Shown here in pieces: positions 47,501 to 61,800 of a stretch of 64,000 nt of DNA. The position numbers and the translations under genes were made by a program. Source of the DNA: Sabellastarte sp. h YS-2021 (Eukaryota; Annelida; Polychaeta; Sabellida; Sabellidae); contig OZ024936.1 in the NCBI GenBank assembly GCA_964017235.1, positions 62,609,028-62,673,027 on the forward strand. The letters are read 5' to 3'. The notes under the pieces are model-generated. The model was not told the DNA's origin and made no database searches. It was given only the letters and a program-made list of their open reading frames with translations. Each line of letters begins with the position of its first letter. The first letter of the stretch is position 1.

Positions 47501-50500
47501 ACTGGTTTGGGCTGATTTACATCTTTTTTCGACCATTTTAACAGCACTATTTGAGTTAAATAATTTCTCTTCAGACATGTAATGTTCCAATTGCACCTAA
47601 AATGTCCTCATTTATTGTCAAAACATGCATGAAATTAATTAAGGGCTCCAGATTGGCCACATTGTGAGATATTTGACATGACCCCCCATGAGGGGGGCCC
47701 AGACCAGCCCCACACCCCGGAAATGACATTTTTTAATATGGCCCTCGAGTGGCCCAGACCAATGCAATTTTATTCCCTGATATAAATTGAGTTTTCTGTG
47801 AAAATTTGAGCCAGATCCAACAACTTTAAGGGGTGTTTTGGGTTGACTTGCCACTTAATGGTACCCTCCCTACATGCTCTCCCGAGGCAGGTATTTTGGA
47901 CTTGGTGTGTATTTCTAAAGGAATACACTACTTAATTCTCTCTTAGTGGCTCCCTCTCTCGCAGCAAATATGGTTTATAGCCTTAGATCTGCCTTATTGG
48001 GCAAAATATCAGTGTACTTTAATGCACCCCCCAGCACGCGAATTACAGGCCTGCTGGAGTCCAAATACCACATCAGTAATCACTGCTATACCAGATGTAA
48101 TTCTGAAACCTGTGCAGTCAGATTTAGTAGGTTACAGAGGATTTTCTGGCCAAATTTCAGGATTATAGACCTACATTTGGTACTGGTTTGGGCTGATTTA
48201 CATCTTTTTTCGACCATTTTAACAGCACTATTTGAGTTAAATAATTTCTCTTCAGACATGTAATGTTCCAATTGCACCTAAAATGTCCTCATTTATTGTC
48301 AAAACATGCATGAAATTAATTAAGGGCTCCAGATTGGCCACATTGTGAGATATTTGACATGACCCTCCATGAGGGGGGCCCAGACCAGCCCCACACCCCG
48401 GAAATGACATTTTTTAATATGGCCCTCGAGTGGCCCAGACCAATGCAATTTTATTCCCTGATATAAATTGAGTTTTCTGTGAAAATTTGAGCCAGATCCA
48501 ACAACTTTAAGGGGTGTTTTGGGTTGACTTGCCACTTAATGGTACCCTCCCTACATGCTCTCCCGAGGCAGGTATTTTGGACTTGGTGTGTATTTCTAAA
48601 GGAATACACTACTTAATTCTCTCTTAGTGGCTCCCTCTCTCGCAGAAAATATGGTTTATAGCCTTAGATCTGCCTTATTGGGCAAAATATCAGTGTACTT
48701 TAATGCACCCCCCAGCACGCGAATTACAGGCCTGCTGGAGTCCAAATACCACATCAGTAATCACTGCTATACCAGATGTAATTCTGAAACCTGTGCAGTC
48801 AGATTTAGTAGGTTACAGAGGATTTTCTGGCCAAATTTCAGGATTATAGACCTACATTTGGTACTGGTTTGGGCTGATTTACATCTTTTTTCGACCATTT
48901 TAACAGCACTATTTGAGTTAAATAATTTCTCTTCAGACATGTAATGTTCCAATTGCACCTAAAATGTCCTCATTTATTGTCAAAACATGCATGAAATTAA
49001 TTAAGGGCTCCAGATTGGCCACATTGTGAGATATTTGACATGACCCCCCATGAGGGGGGCCCAGACCAGCCCCACACCCCGGAAATGACATTTTTTAATA
49101 TGGCCCTCGAGTGGCCCAGACCAATGCAATTTTATTTCCTGATATAAATTGAGTTTTCTGTGAAAATTTGAGCCAGATCCAACAACTTTAAGGGGTGTTT
49201 TGGGTTGACTTGCCACTTAATGGTACCCTCCCTACATGCTCTCCCGAGGCAGGTATTTTGGACTTGGTGTGTATTTCTAAAGGAATACACTACTTAATTC
49301 TCTCTTAGTGGCTCCCTCTCTCGCAGAAAATATGGTTTATAGCCTTAGATCTGCCTTATTGGGCAAAATATCAGTGTACTTTAATGCACCCCCCAGCAGG
49401 CGAATTACAGGCCTGCTGGAGTCCAAATACCACATCAGTAATCACTGCTATACCAGATGTAATTCTGAAACCTGTGCAGTCAGATTTAGTAGGTTACAGA
49501 GGATTTTCTGGCCAAATTTCAGGATTATAGACCTACATTTGGTACTGGTTTGGGCTGATTTACATCTTTTTTCGACCATTTTAACAGCACTATTTGAGTT
49601 AAATAATTTCTCTTCAGACATGTAATGTTCCAATTGCACCTAAAATGTCCTCATTTATTGTCAAAACATGCATGAAATTAATTAAGGGCTCCAGATTGGC
49701 CACATTGTGAGATATTTGACATGACCCCCCATGAGGGGGGCCCAGACCAGCCCCACACCCCGGAAATGACATTTTTTAATATGGCCCTCGAGTGGCCCAG
49801 ACCAATGCAATTTTATTCCCTGATATAAATTGAGTTTTCTGTGAAAATTTGAGCCAGATCCAACAACTTTAAGGGGTGTTTTGGGTTGACTTGCCACTTA
49901 ATGGTACCCTCCCTACATGCTCTCCCGAGGCAGGTATTTTGGACTTGGTGTGTATTTCTAAAGGAATACACTACTTAATTCTCTCTTAGTGGCTCCCTCT
50001 CTCGCAGCAAATATGGTTTATAGCCTTAGATCTGCCTTATTGGGCAAAATATCAGTGTACTTTAATGCACCCCCCAGCACGCGAATTACAGGCCTGCTGG
50101 AGTCCAAATACCACATCAGTAATCACTGCTATACCAGATGTAATTCTGAAACCTGTGCAGTCAGATTTAGTAGGTTACAGAGGATTTTCTGGCCAAATTT
50201 CAGGATTATAGACCTACATTTGGTACTGGTTTGGGCTGATTTACATCTTTTTTCGACCATTTTAACAGCACTATTTGAGTTAAATAATTTCTCTTCAGAC
50301 ATGTAATGTTCCAATTGCACCTAAAATGTCCTCATTTATTGTCAAAACATGCATGAAATTAATTAAGGGCTCCAGATTGGCCACATTGTGAGATATTTGA
50401 CATGACCCTCCATGAGGGGGGCCCAGACCAGCCCCACACCCCGGAAATGACATTTTTTAATATGGCCCTCGAGTGGCCCAGACCAATGCAATTTTATTCC

Positions 50501-51350
50501 CTGATATAAATTGAGTTTTCTGTGAAAATTTGAGCCAGATCCAACAACTTTAAGGGGTGTTTTGGGTTGACTTGCCACTTAATGGTACCCTCCCTACATG
50601 CTCTCCCGAGGCAGGTATTTTGGACTTGGTGTGTATTTCTAAAGGAATACACTACTTAATTCTCTCTTAGTGGCTCCCTCTCTCGCAGAAAATATGGTTT
50701 ATAGCCTTAGATCTGCCTTATTGGGCAAAATATCAGTGTACTTTAATGCACCCCCCAGCACGCGAATTACAGGCCTGCTGGAGTCCAAATACCACATCAG
50801 TAATCACTGCTATACCAGATGTAATTCTGAAACCTGTGCAGTCAGATTTAGTAGGTTACAGAGGATTTTCTGGCCAAATTTCAGGATTATAGACCTACAT
50901 TTGGTACTGGTTTGGGCTGATTTACATCTTTTTTCGACCATTTTAACAGCACTATTTGAGTTAAATAATTTCTCTTCAGACATGTAATGTTCCAATTGCA
51001 CCTAAAATGTCCTCATTTATTGTCAAAACATGCATGAAATTAATTAAGGGCTCCAGATTGGCCACATTGTGAGATATTTGACATGACCCCCCATGAGGGG
51101 GGCCCAGACCAGCCCCACACCCCGGAAATGACATTTTTTAATATGGCCCTCGAGTGGCCCAGACCAATGCAATTTTATTTCCTGATATAAATTGAGTTTT
51201 CTGTGAAAATTTGAGCCAGATCCAACAACTTTAAGGGGTGTTTTGGGTTGACTTGCCACTTAATGGTACCCTCCCTACATGCTCTCCCGAGGCAGGTATT
51301 TTGGACTTGGTGTGTATTTCTAAAGGAATACACTACTTAATTCTCTCTTA
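44541..51350 (+). repeat. Satellite zone 3: trimer higher-order repeat (2043 bp)
   Basis: Here site 2 is always T. A G-type monomer is followed by a C-type monomer marked cgcagCaaat and ccTccatgag, then one or two further C-type monomers. Starts of the marked copies are 45222, 47946 and 49989. The trimers at 47265-49307 and 49308-51350 match marker for marker (GTC, CTC marked, CTT). The preceding block at 44541-47264 is a four-monomer version with an extra ccTcc-bearing copy. Confidence 0.85.
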
Positions 51351-52712
51351 GTGGCTCCCTCTCTCGCAGAAAATATGGTTTATAGCCTTAGATCTGCCTT
51401 ATTGGGCAAAATATCAGTGTACTTTAATGCACCCCCCAGCAGGCGAATTACAGGCCTGCTGGAGTCCAAATACCACATCAGTAATCACTGCTATACCAGA
51501 TGTAATTCTGAAACCTGTGCAGTCAGATTTAGTAGGTTACAGAGGATTTTCTGGCCAAATTTCAGGATTATAGACCTACATTTGGTACTGGTTTGGGCTG
51601 ATTTACATCTTTTTTCGACCATTTTAACAGCACTATTTGAGTTAAATAATTTCTCTTCAGACATGTAATGTTCCAATTGCACCTAAAATGTCCTCATTTA
51701 TTGTCAAAACATGCATGAAATTAATTAAGGGCTCCAGATTGGCCACATTGTGAGATATTTGACATGACCCCCCATGAGGGGGGCCCAGACCAGCCCCACA
51801 CCCCGGAAATGACATTTTTTAATATGGCCCTCGAGTGGCCCAGACCAATGCAATTTTATTTCCTGATATAAATTGAGTTTTCTGTGAAAATTTGAGCCAG
51901 ATCCAACAACTTTAAGGGGTGTTTTGGGTTGACTTGCCACTTAATGGTACCCTCCCTACATGCTCTCCCGAGGCAGTTATTTTGGACTTGGTGTGTATTT
52001 CTAAAGGAATACACTACTTAATTCTCTCTTAGTGGCTCCCTCTCTCGCAGAAAATATGGTTTATAGCCTTAGATCTGCCTTATTGGGCAAAATATCAGTG
52101 TACTTTAATGCACCCCCCAGCACGCGAATTACAGGCCTGCTGGAGTCCAAATACCACATCAGTAATCACTGCTATACCAGATGTAATTCTGAAACCTGTG
52201 CAGTCAGATTTAGTAGGTTACAGAGGATTTTCAGGCCAAATTTCAGGATTATAGACCTACATTTGGTACTGGTTTGGGCTGATTTACATCTTTTTTCGAC
52301 CATTTTAACAGCACTATTTGAGTTAAATAATTTCTCTTCAGACATGTAATGTTCCAATTGCACCTAAAATGTCCTCATTTATTGTCAAAACATGCATGAA
52401 ATTAATTAAGGGCTCCAGATTGGCCACATTGTGAGATATTTGACATGACCCCCCATGAGGGGGGCCCAGACCAGCCCCACACCCCGGAAATGACATTTTT
52501 TAATATGGCCCTCGAGTGGCCCAGACCAATGCAATTTTATTCCCTGATATAAATTGAGTTTTCTGTGAAAATTTGAGCCAGATCCAACAACTTTAAGGGG
52601 TGTTTTGGGTTGACTTGCCACTTAATGGTACCCTCCCTACATGCTCTCCCGAGGCAGGTATTTTGGACTTGGTGTGTATTTCTAAAGGAATACACTACTT
52701 AATTCTCTCTTA

Positions 52713-55700
52713 GTGGCTCCCTCTCTCGCAGAAAATATGGTTTATAGCCTTAGATCTGCCTTATTGGGCAAAATATCAGTGTACTTTAATGCACCCCCCA
52801 GCAGGCGAATTACAGGTCTGCTGGAGTCCAAATACCACATCAGTAATCACTGCTATACCAGATGTAATTCTGAAACCTGTGCAGTCAGATTTAGTAGGTT
52901 ACAGAGGATTTTCTGGCCAAATTTCAGGATTATAGACCTACATTTGGTACTGGTTTGGGCTGATTTACATCTTTTTTCGACCATTTTAACAGCACTATTT
53001 GAGTTAAATAATTTCTCTTCAGACATGTAATGTTCCAATTGCACCTAAAATGTCCTCATTTATTGTCAAAACATGCATGAAATTAATTAAGGGCTCCAGA
53101 TTGGCCACATTGTGAGATATTTGACATGACCCCCGATGAGGGGGGCCCAGACCAGCCCCACACTCCGGAAATGACATTTTTTAATATGGCCCTCGAGTGG
53201 CCCAGACCAATGCAATTTTATTCCCTGATATAAATTGAGTTTTCTGTGAAAATTTGAGCCACATCCAACTACTTTAAGGGGTGTTTTGGGTTGACTTGCC
53301 ACTTAATGGTACCCTCCCTACATGCTCTCCCGAGGCAGGTATTTTGGACTTGGTGTGTATTTCTAAAGGAATACACTACTTAATTCTCTCTTAGTGGCTC
53401 CCTCTCTCGCAGAAAATATGGTTTATAGCCTTAGATCTGCCTTATTGGGCAAAATATCAGTGTACTTTAATGCACCCCCCAGCAGGCGAATTACAGGCCT
53501 GCTGGAGTCCAAATACCACATCAGTAATCACTGCTATACCAGATGTAATTCTGAAACCTGTGCAGTCAGATTTAGTAGGTTACAGAGGATTTTCAGGCCA
53601 AATTTCAGGATTATAGACCTACATTTGGTACTGGTTTGGGCTGATTTACATCTTTTTTCGACCATTTTAACAGCACTATTTGAGTTAAATAATTTCTCTT
53701 CAGACATGTAATGTTCCAATTGCACCTAAAATGTCCTCATTTATTGTCAAAACATGCATGAAATTAATTAAGGGCTCCAGATTGGCCACATTGTGAGATA
53801 TTTGACATGACCCCCCATGAGGGGGGCCCAGACCAGCCCCACACCCCGGAAATGACATTTTTTAATATGGCCCTCGAGTGGCCCAGACCAATGCAATTTT
53901 ATTCCCTGATATAAATTGAGTTTTCTGTGAAAATTTGAGCCAGATCCAACAACTTTAAGGGGTGTTTTGGGTTGACTTGCCACTTAATGGTACCCTCCCT
54001 ACATGCTCTCCCGAGGCAGGTATTTTGGACTTGGTGTGTATTTCTAAAGGAATACACTACTTAATTCTCTCTTAGTGGCTCCCTCTCTCGCAGAAAATAT
54101 GGTTTATAGCCTTAGATCTGCCTTATTGGGCAAAATATCAGTGTACTTTAATGCACCCCCCAGCAGGCGAATTACAGGCCTGCTGGAGTCCAAATACCAC
54201 ATCAGTAATCACTGCTATACCAGATGTAATTCTGAAACCTGTGCAGTCAGATTTAGTAGGTTACAGAGGATTTTCTGGCCAAATTTCAGGATTATAGACC
54301 TACATTTGGTACTGGTTTGGGCTGATTTACATCTTTTTTCGACCATTTTAACAGCACTATTTGAGTTAAATAATTTCTCTTCAGACATGTAATGTTCCAA
54401 TTGCACCTAAAATGTCCTCATTTATTGTCAAAACATGCATGAAATTAATTAAGGGCTCCAGATTGGCCACATTGTGAGATATTTGACATGACCCCCCATG
54501 AGGGGGGCCCAGACCAGCCCCACACCCCGGAAATGACATTTTTTAATATGGCCCTCGAGTGGCCCAGACCAATGCAATTTTATTCCCTGATATAAATTGA
54601 GTTTTCTGTGAAAATTTGAGCCAGATCCAACAACTTTAAGGGGTGTTTTGGGTTGACTTGCCACTTAATGGTACCCTCCCTACATGCTCTCCCGAGGCAG
54701 GTATTTTGGACTTGGTGTGTATTTCTAAAGGAATACACTACTTAATTCTCTCTTAGTGGCTCCCTCTCTCGCAGAAAATATGGTTTATAGCCTTAGATCT
54801 GCCTTATTGGGCAAAATATCAGTGTACTTTAATGCACCCCCCAGCAGGCGAATTACAGGCCTGCTGGAGTCCAAATACCACATCAGTAATCACTGCTATA
54901 CCAGATGTAATTCTGAAACCTGTGCAGTCAGATTTAGTAGGTTACAGAGGATTTTCTGGCCAAATTTCAGGATTATAGACCTACATTTGGTACTGGTTTG
55001 GGCTGATTTACATCTTTTTTCGACCATTTTAACAGCACTATTTGAGTTAAATAATTTCTCTTCAGACATGTAATGTTCCAATTGCACCTAAAATGTCCTC
55101 ATTTATTGTCAAAACATGCATGAAATTAATTAAGGGCTCCAGATTGGCCACATTGTGAGATATTTGACATGACCCCCCATGAGGGGGGCCCAGACCAGCC
55201 CCACACCCCGGAAATGACATTTTTTAATATGGCCCTCGAGTGGCCCAGACCAATGCAATTTTATTCCCTGATATAAATTGAGTTTTCTGTGAAAATTTGA
55301 GCCAGATCCAACAACTTTAAGGGGTGTTTTGGGTTGACTTGCCACTTAATGGTACCCTCCCTACATGCTCTCCCGAGGCAGGTATTTTGGACTTGGTGTG
55401 TATTTCTAAAGGAATACACTACTTAATTCTCTCTTAGTGGCTCCCTCTCTCGCAGAAAATATGGTTTATAGCCTTAGATCTGCCTTATTGGGCAAAATAT
55501 CAGTGTACTTTAATGCACCCCCCAGCACGCGAATTACAGGCCTGCTGGAGTCCAAATACCACATCAGTAATCACTGCTATACCAGATGTAATTCTGAAAC
55601 CTGTGCAGTCAGATTTAGTAGGTTACAGAGGATTTTCTGGCCAAATTTCAGGATTATAGACCTACATTTGGTACTGGTTTGGGCTGATTTACATCTTTTT

Positions 55701-58700
55701 TCGACCATTTTAACAGCACTATTTGAGTTAAATAATTTCTCTTCAGACATGTAATGTTCCAATTGCACCTAAAATGTCCTCATTTATTGTCAAAACATGC
55801 ATGAAATTAATTAAGGGCTCCAGATTGGCCACATTGTGAGATATTTGACATGACCCCCCATGAGGGGGGCCCAGACCAGCCCCACACCCCGGAAATGACA
55901 TTTTTTAATATGGCCCTCGAGTGGCCCAGACCAATGCAATTTTATTTCCTGATATAAATTGAGTTTTCTGTGAAAATTTGAGCCAGATCCAACAACTTTA
56001 AGGGGTGTTTTGGGTTGACTTGCCACTTAATGGTACCCTCCCTACATGCTCTCCCGAGGCAGGTATTTTGGACTTGGTGTGTATTTCTAAAGGAATACAC
56101 TACTTAATTCTCTCTTAGTGGCTCCCTCTCTCGCAGAAAATATGGTTTATAGCCTTAGATCTGCCTTATTGGGCAAAATATCAGTGTACTTTAATGCACC
56201 CCCCAGCAGGCGAATTACAGGCCTGCTGGAGTCCAAATACCACATCAGTAATCACTGCTATACCAGATGTAATTCTGAAACCTGTGCAGTCAGATTTAGT
56301 AGGTTACAGAGGATTTTCTGGCCAAATTTCAGGATTATAGAACTACATTTGGTACTGGTTTGGGCTGATTTACATCTTTTTTCGACCATTTTAACAGCAC
56401 TATTTGAGTTAAATAATTTCTCTTCAGACATGTAATGTTCCAATTGCACCTAAAATGTCCTCATTTATTGTCAAAACATGCATGAAATTAATTAAGGGCT
56501 CCAGATTGGCCACATTGTGAGATATTTGACATGACCCCCCATGAGGGGGGCCCAGACCAGCCCCACACCCCGGAAATGACATTTTTTAATATGGCCCTCG
56601 AGTGGCCCAGACCAATGCAATTTTATTCCCTGATATAAATTGAGTTTTCTGTGAAAATTTGAGCCAGATCCAACAACTTTAAGGGGTGTTTTGGGTTGAC
56701 TTGCCACTTAATGGTACCCTCCCTACATGCTCTCCCGAGGCAGGTATTTTGGACTTGGTGTGTATTTCTAAAGGAATACACTACTTAATTCTCTCTTAGT
56801 GGCTCCCTCTCTCGCAGAAAATATGGTTTATAGCCTTAGATCTGCCTTATTGGGCAAAATATCAGTGTACTTTAATGCACCCCCCAGCAGGCGAATTACA
56901 GGTCTGCTGGAGTCCAAATACCACATCAGTAATCACTGCTATACCAGATGTAATTCTGAAACCTGTGCAGTCAGATTTAGTAGGTTACAGAGGATTTTCT
57001 GGCCAAATTTCAGGATTATAGACCTACATTTGGTACTGGTTTGGGCTGATTTACATCTTTTTTCGACCATTTTAACAGCACTATTTGAGTTAAATAATTT
57101 CTCTTCAGACATGTAATGTTCCAATTGCACCTAAAATGTCCTCATTTATTGTCAAAACATGCATGAAATTAATTAAGGGCTCCAGATTGGCCACATTGTG
57201 AGATATTTGACATGACCCCCCATGAGGGGGGCCCAGACCAGCCCCACACCCCGGAAATGACATTTTTTAATATGGCCCTCGAGTGGCCCAGACCAATGCA
57301 ATTTTATTTCCTGATATAAATTGAGTTTTCTGTGAAAATTTGAGCCAGATCCAACAACTTTAAGGGGTGTTTTGGGTTGACTTGCCACTTAATGGTACCC
57401 TCCCTACATGCTCTCCCGAGGCAGGTATTTTGGACTTGGTGTGTATTTCTAAAGGAATACACTACTTAATTCTCTCTTAGTGGCTCCCTCTCTCGCAGAA
57501 AATATGGTTTATAGCCTTAGATCTGCCTTATTGGGCAAAATATCAGTGTACTTTAATGCACCCCCCAGCAGGCGAATTACAGGCCTGCTGGAGTCCAAAT
57601 ACCACATCAGTAATCACTGCTATACCAGATGTAATTCTGAAACCTGTGCAGTCAGATTTAGTAGGTTACAGAGGATTTTCAGGCCAAATTTCAGGATTAT
57701 AGACCTACATTTGGTACTGGTTTGGGCTGATTTACATCTTTTTTCGACCATTTTAACAGCACTATTTGAGTTAAATAATTTCTCTTCAGACATGTAATGT
57801 TCCAATTGCACCTAAAATGTCCTCATTTATTGTCAAAACATGCATGAAATTAATTAAGGGCTCCAGATTGGCCACATTGTGAGATATTTGACATGACCCC
57901 CCATGAGGGGGGCCCAGACCAGCCCCACACCCCGGAAATGACATTTTTTAATATGGCCCTCGAGTGGCCCAGACCAATGCAATTTTATTCCCTGATATAA
58001 ATTGAGTTTTCTGTGAAAATTTGAGCCAGATCCAACAACTTTAAGGGGTGTTTTGGGTTGACTTGCCACTTAATGGTACCCTCCCTACATGCTCTCCCGA
58101 GGCAGGTATTTTGGACTTGGTGTGTATTTCTAAAGGAATACACTACTTAATTCTCTCTTAGTGGCTCCCTCTCTCGCAGAAAATATGGTTTATAGCCTTA
58201 GATCTGCCTTATTGGGCAAAATATCAGTGTACTTTAATGCACCCCCCAGCAGGCGAATTACAGGCCTGCTGGAGTCCAAATACCACATCAGTAATCACTG
58301 CTATACCAGATGTAATTCTGAAACCTGTGCAGTCAGATTTAGTAGGTTACAGAGGATTTTCTGGCCAAATTTCAGGATTATAGACCTACATTTGGTACTG
58401 GTTTGGGCTGATTTACATCTTTTTTCGACCATTTTAACAGCACTATTTGAGTTAAATAATTTCTCTTCAGACATGTAATGTTCCAATTGCACCTAAAATG
58501 TCCTCATTTATTGTCAAAACATGCATGAAATTAATTAAGGGCTCCAGATTGGCCACATTGTGAGATATTTGACATGACCCCCCATGAGGGGGGCCCAGAC
58601 CAGCCCCACACCCCGGAAATGACATTTTTTAATATGGCCCTCGAGTGGCCCAGACCAATGCAATTTTATTCCCTGATATAAATTGAGTTTTCTGTGAAAA

Positions 58701-58841
58701 TTTGAGCCAGATCCAACAACTTTAAGGGGTGTTTTGGGTTGACTTGCCACTTAATGGTACCCTCCCTACATGCTCTCCCGAGGCAGGTATTTTGGACTTG
58801 GTGTGTATTTCTAAAGGAATACACTACTTAATTCTCTCTTA
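52713..58841 (+). repeat. Satellite zone 4: markers at six-monomer spacing (4086 bp)
   Basis: The rare variant aggTctgctgg occurs in the monomers starting 52713 and 56799, exactly six monomers apart. Each is followed by a G-A-C monomer (53394, 57480) and a G-T-C monomer (54075, 58161). The rest of the two blocks does not match perfectly, so the hexamer is partly overwritten. Confidence 0.65.
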
Positions 58842-61800
58842 GTGGCTCCCTCTCTCGCAGAAAATGTGGTTTATAGCCTTAGATCTGCCTTATTGGGCAA
58901 AATATCAGTGTACTTTAATGCACCCCCCAGCAGGCGAATTACAGGCCTGCTGGAGTCCAAATACCACATCAGTAATCACTGCTATACCAGATGTAATTCT
59001 GAAACCTGTGCAGTCAGATTTAGTAGGTTACAGAGGATTTTCTGGCCAAATTTCAGGATTATAGACCTACATTTGGTACTGGTTTGGGCTGATTTACATC
59101 TTTTTTCGACCATCTTAACAGCACTATTTGAGTTAAATAATTTCTCTTCAGACATGTAATGTTCCAATTGCACCTAAAATGTCCTCATTTATTGTCAAAA
59201 CATGCATGAAATTAATTAAGGGCTCCAGATTGGCCACATTGTGAGATATTTGACATGACCCCCCATGAGGGGGGCCCAGACCAGCCCCACACCCCGGAAA
59301 TGACATTTTTTAATATGGCCCTCGAGTGGCCCAGACCAATGCAATTTTATTCCCTGATATAAATTGAGTTTTCTGTGAAAATTTGAGCCAGATCCAACAA
59401 CTTTAAGGGGTGTTTTGGGTTGACTTGCCACTTAATGGTACCCTCCCTACATGCTCTCCCGAGGCAGGTATTTTGGACTTGGTGTGTATTTCTAAAGGAA
59501 TACACTACTTAATTCTCTCTTAGTGGCTCCCTCTCTCGCAGAAAATATGGTTTATAGCCTTAGATCTGCCTTATTGGGCAAAATATCAGTGTACTTTAAT
59601 GCACCCCCCAGCAGGCGAATTACAGGCCTGCTGGAGTCCAAATACCACATCAGTAATCACTGCTATACCAGATGTAATTCTGAAACCTGTGCAGTCAGAT
59701 TTAGTAGGTTACAGAGGATTTTCTGGCCAAATTTCAGGATTATAGACCTACATTTGGTACTGGTTTGGGCTGATTTACATCTTTTTTCGACCATTTTAAC
59801 AGCACTATTTGAGTTAAATAATTTCTCTTCAGACATGTAATGTTCCAATTGCACCTAAAATGTCCTCATTTATTGTCAAAACATGCATGAAATTAATTAA
59901 GGGCTCCAGATTGGCCACATTGTGAGATATTTGACATGACCCCCCATGAGGGGGGCCCAGACCAGCCCCACACCCCGGAAATGACATTTTTTAATATGGC
60001 CCTCGAGTGGCCCAGACCAATGCAATTTTATTCCCTGATATAAATGGAGTTTTCCGTGAAAATTTGAGCCAGATCCAACAACTTTAAGGGGTGTTTTGGG
60101 TTGACTTGCCACTTAATGGTACCCTCCCTACATGCTCTCCCGAGGCAGGTATTTTGGACTTGGTGTGTATTTCTAAAGGAATACACTACTTAATTCTCTC
60201 TTAGTGGCTCCCTCTCTCGCAGAAAATGTGGTTTATAGCCTTAGATCTGCCTTATTGGGCAAAATATCAGTGTACTTTAATGCACCCCCCAGCAGGCGAA
60301 TTACAGGCCTGCTGGAGTCCAAATACCACATCAGTAATCACTGCTATACCAGATGTAATTCTGAAACCTGTGCAGTCAGATTTAGTAGGTTACAGAGGAT
60401 TTTCTGGCCAAATTTCAGGATTATAGACCTACATTTGGTACTGGTTTGGGCTGATTTACATCTTTTTTCGACCATTTTAACAGCACTATTTGAGTTAAAT
60501 AATTTCTCTTCAGACATGTAATGTTCCAATTGCACCTAAAATGTCCTCATTTATTGTCAAAACATGCATGAAATTAATTAAGGGCTCCAGATTGGCCACA
60601 TTGTGAGATATTTGACATGACCCCCCATGAGGGGGGCCCAGACCAGCCCCACACCCCGGAAATGACATTTTTTAATATGGCCCTCGAGTGGCCCAGACCA
60701 ATGCAATTTTATTCCCTGATATAAATTGAGTTTTCTGTGAAAATTTGAGCCAGATCCAACAACTTTAAGGGGTGTTTTGGGTTGACTTGCCACTTAATGG
60801 TACCCTCCCTACATGCTCTCCCGAGGCAGGTATTTTGGACTTGGTGTGTATTTCTAAAGGAATACACTACTTAATTCTCTCTTAGTGGCTCCCTCTCTCG
60901 CAGAAAATGTGGTTTATAGCCTTAGATCTGCCTTATTGGGCAAAATATCAGTGTACTTTAATGCACCCCCCAGCAGGCGAATTACAGGCCTGCTGGAGTC
61001 CAAATACCACATCAGTAATCACTGCTATACCAGATGTAATTCTGAAACCTGTGCAGTCAGATTTAGTAGGTTACAGAGGATTTTCTGGCCAAATTTCAGG
61101 ATTATAGACCTACATTTGGTACTGGTTTGGGCTGATTTACATCTTTTTTCGACCATTTTAACAGCACTATTTGAGTTAAATAATTTCTCTTCAGACATGT
61201 AATGTTCCAATTGCACCTAAAATGTCCTCATTTATTGTCAAAACATGCATGAAATTAATTAAGGGCTCCAGATTGGCCACATTGTGAGATATTTGACATG
61301 ACCCCCCATGAGGGGGGCCCAGACCAGCCCCACACCCCGGAAATGACATTTTTTAATATGGCCCTCGAGTGGCCCAGACCAATGCAATTTTATTCCCTGA
61401 TATAAATTGAGTTTTCTGTGAAAATTTGAGCCAGATCCAACAACTTTAAGGGGTGTTTTGGGTTGACTTGCCACTTAATGGTACCCTCCCTACATGCTCT
61501 CCCGAGGCAGGTATTTTGGACTTGGTGTGTATTTCTAAAGGAATACACTACTTAATTCTCTCTTAGTGGCTCCCTCTCTCGCAGAAAATATGGTTTATAG
61601 CCTTAGATCTGCCTTATTGGGCAAAATATCAGTGTACTTTAATGCACCCCCCAGCAGGCGAATTACAGGCCTGCTGGAGTCCAAATACCACATCAGTAAT
61701 CACTGCTATACCAGATGTAATTCTGAAACCTGTGCAGTCAGATTTAGTAGGTTACAGAGGATTTTCTGGCCAAATTTCAGGATTATAGACCTACATTTGG

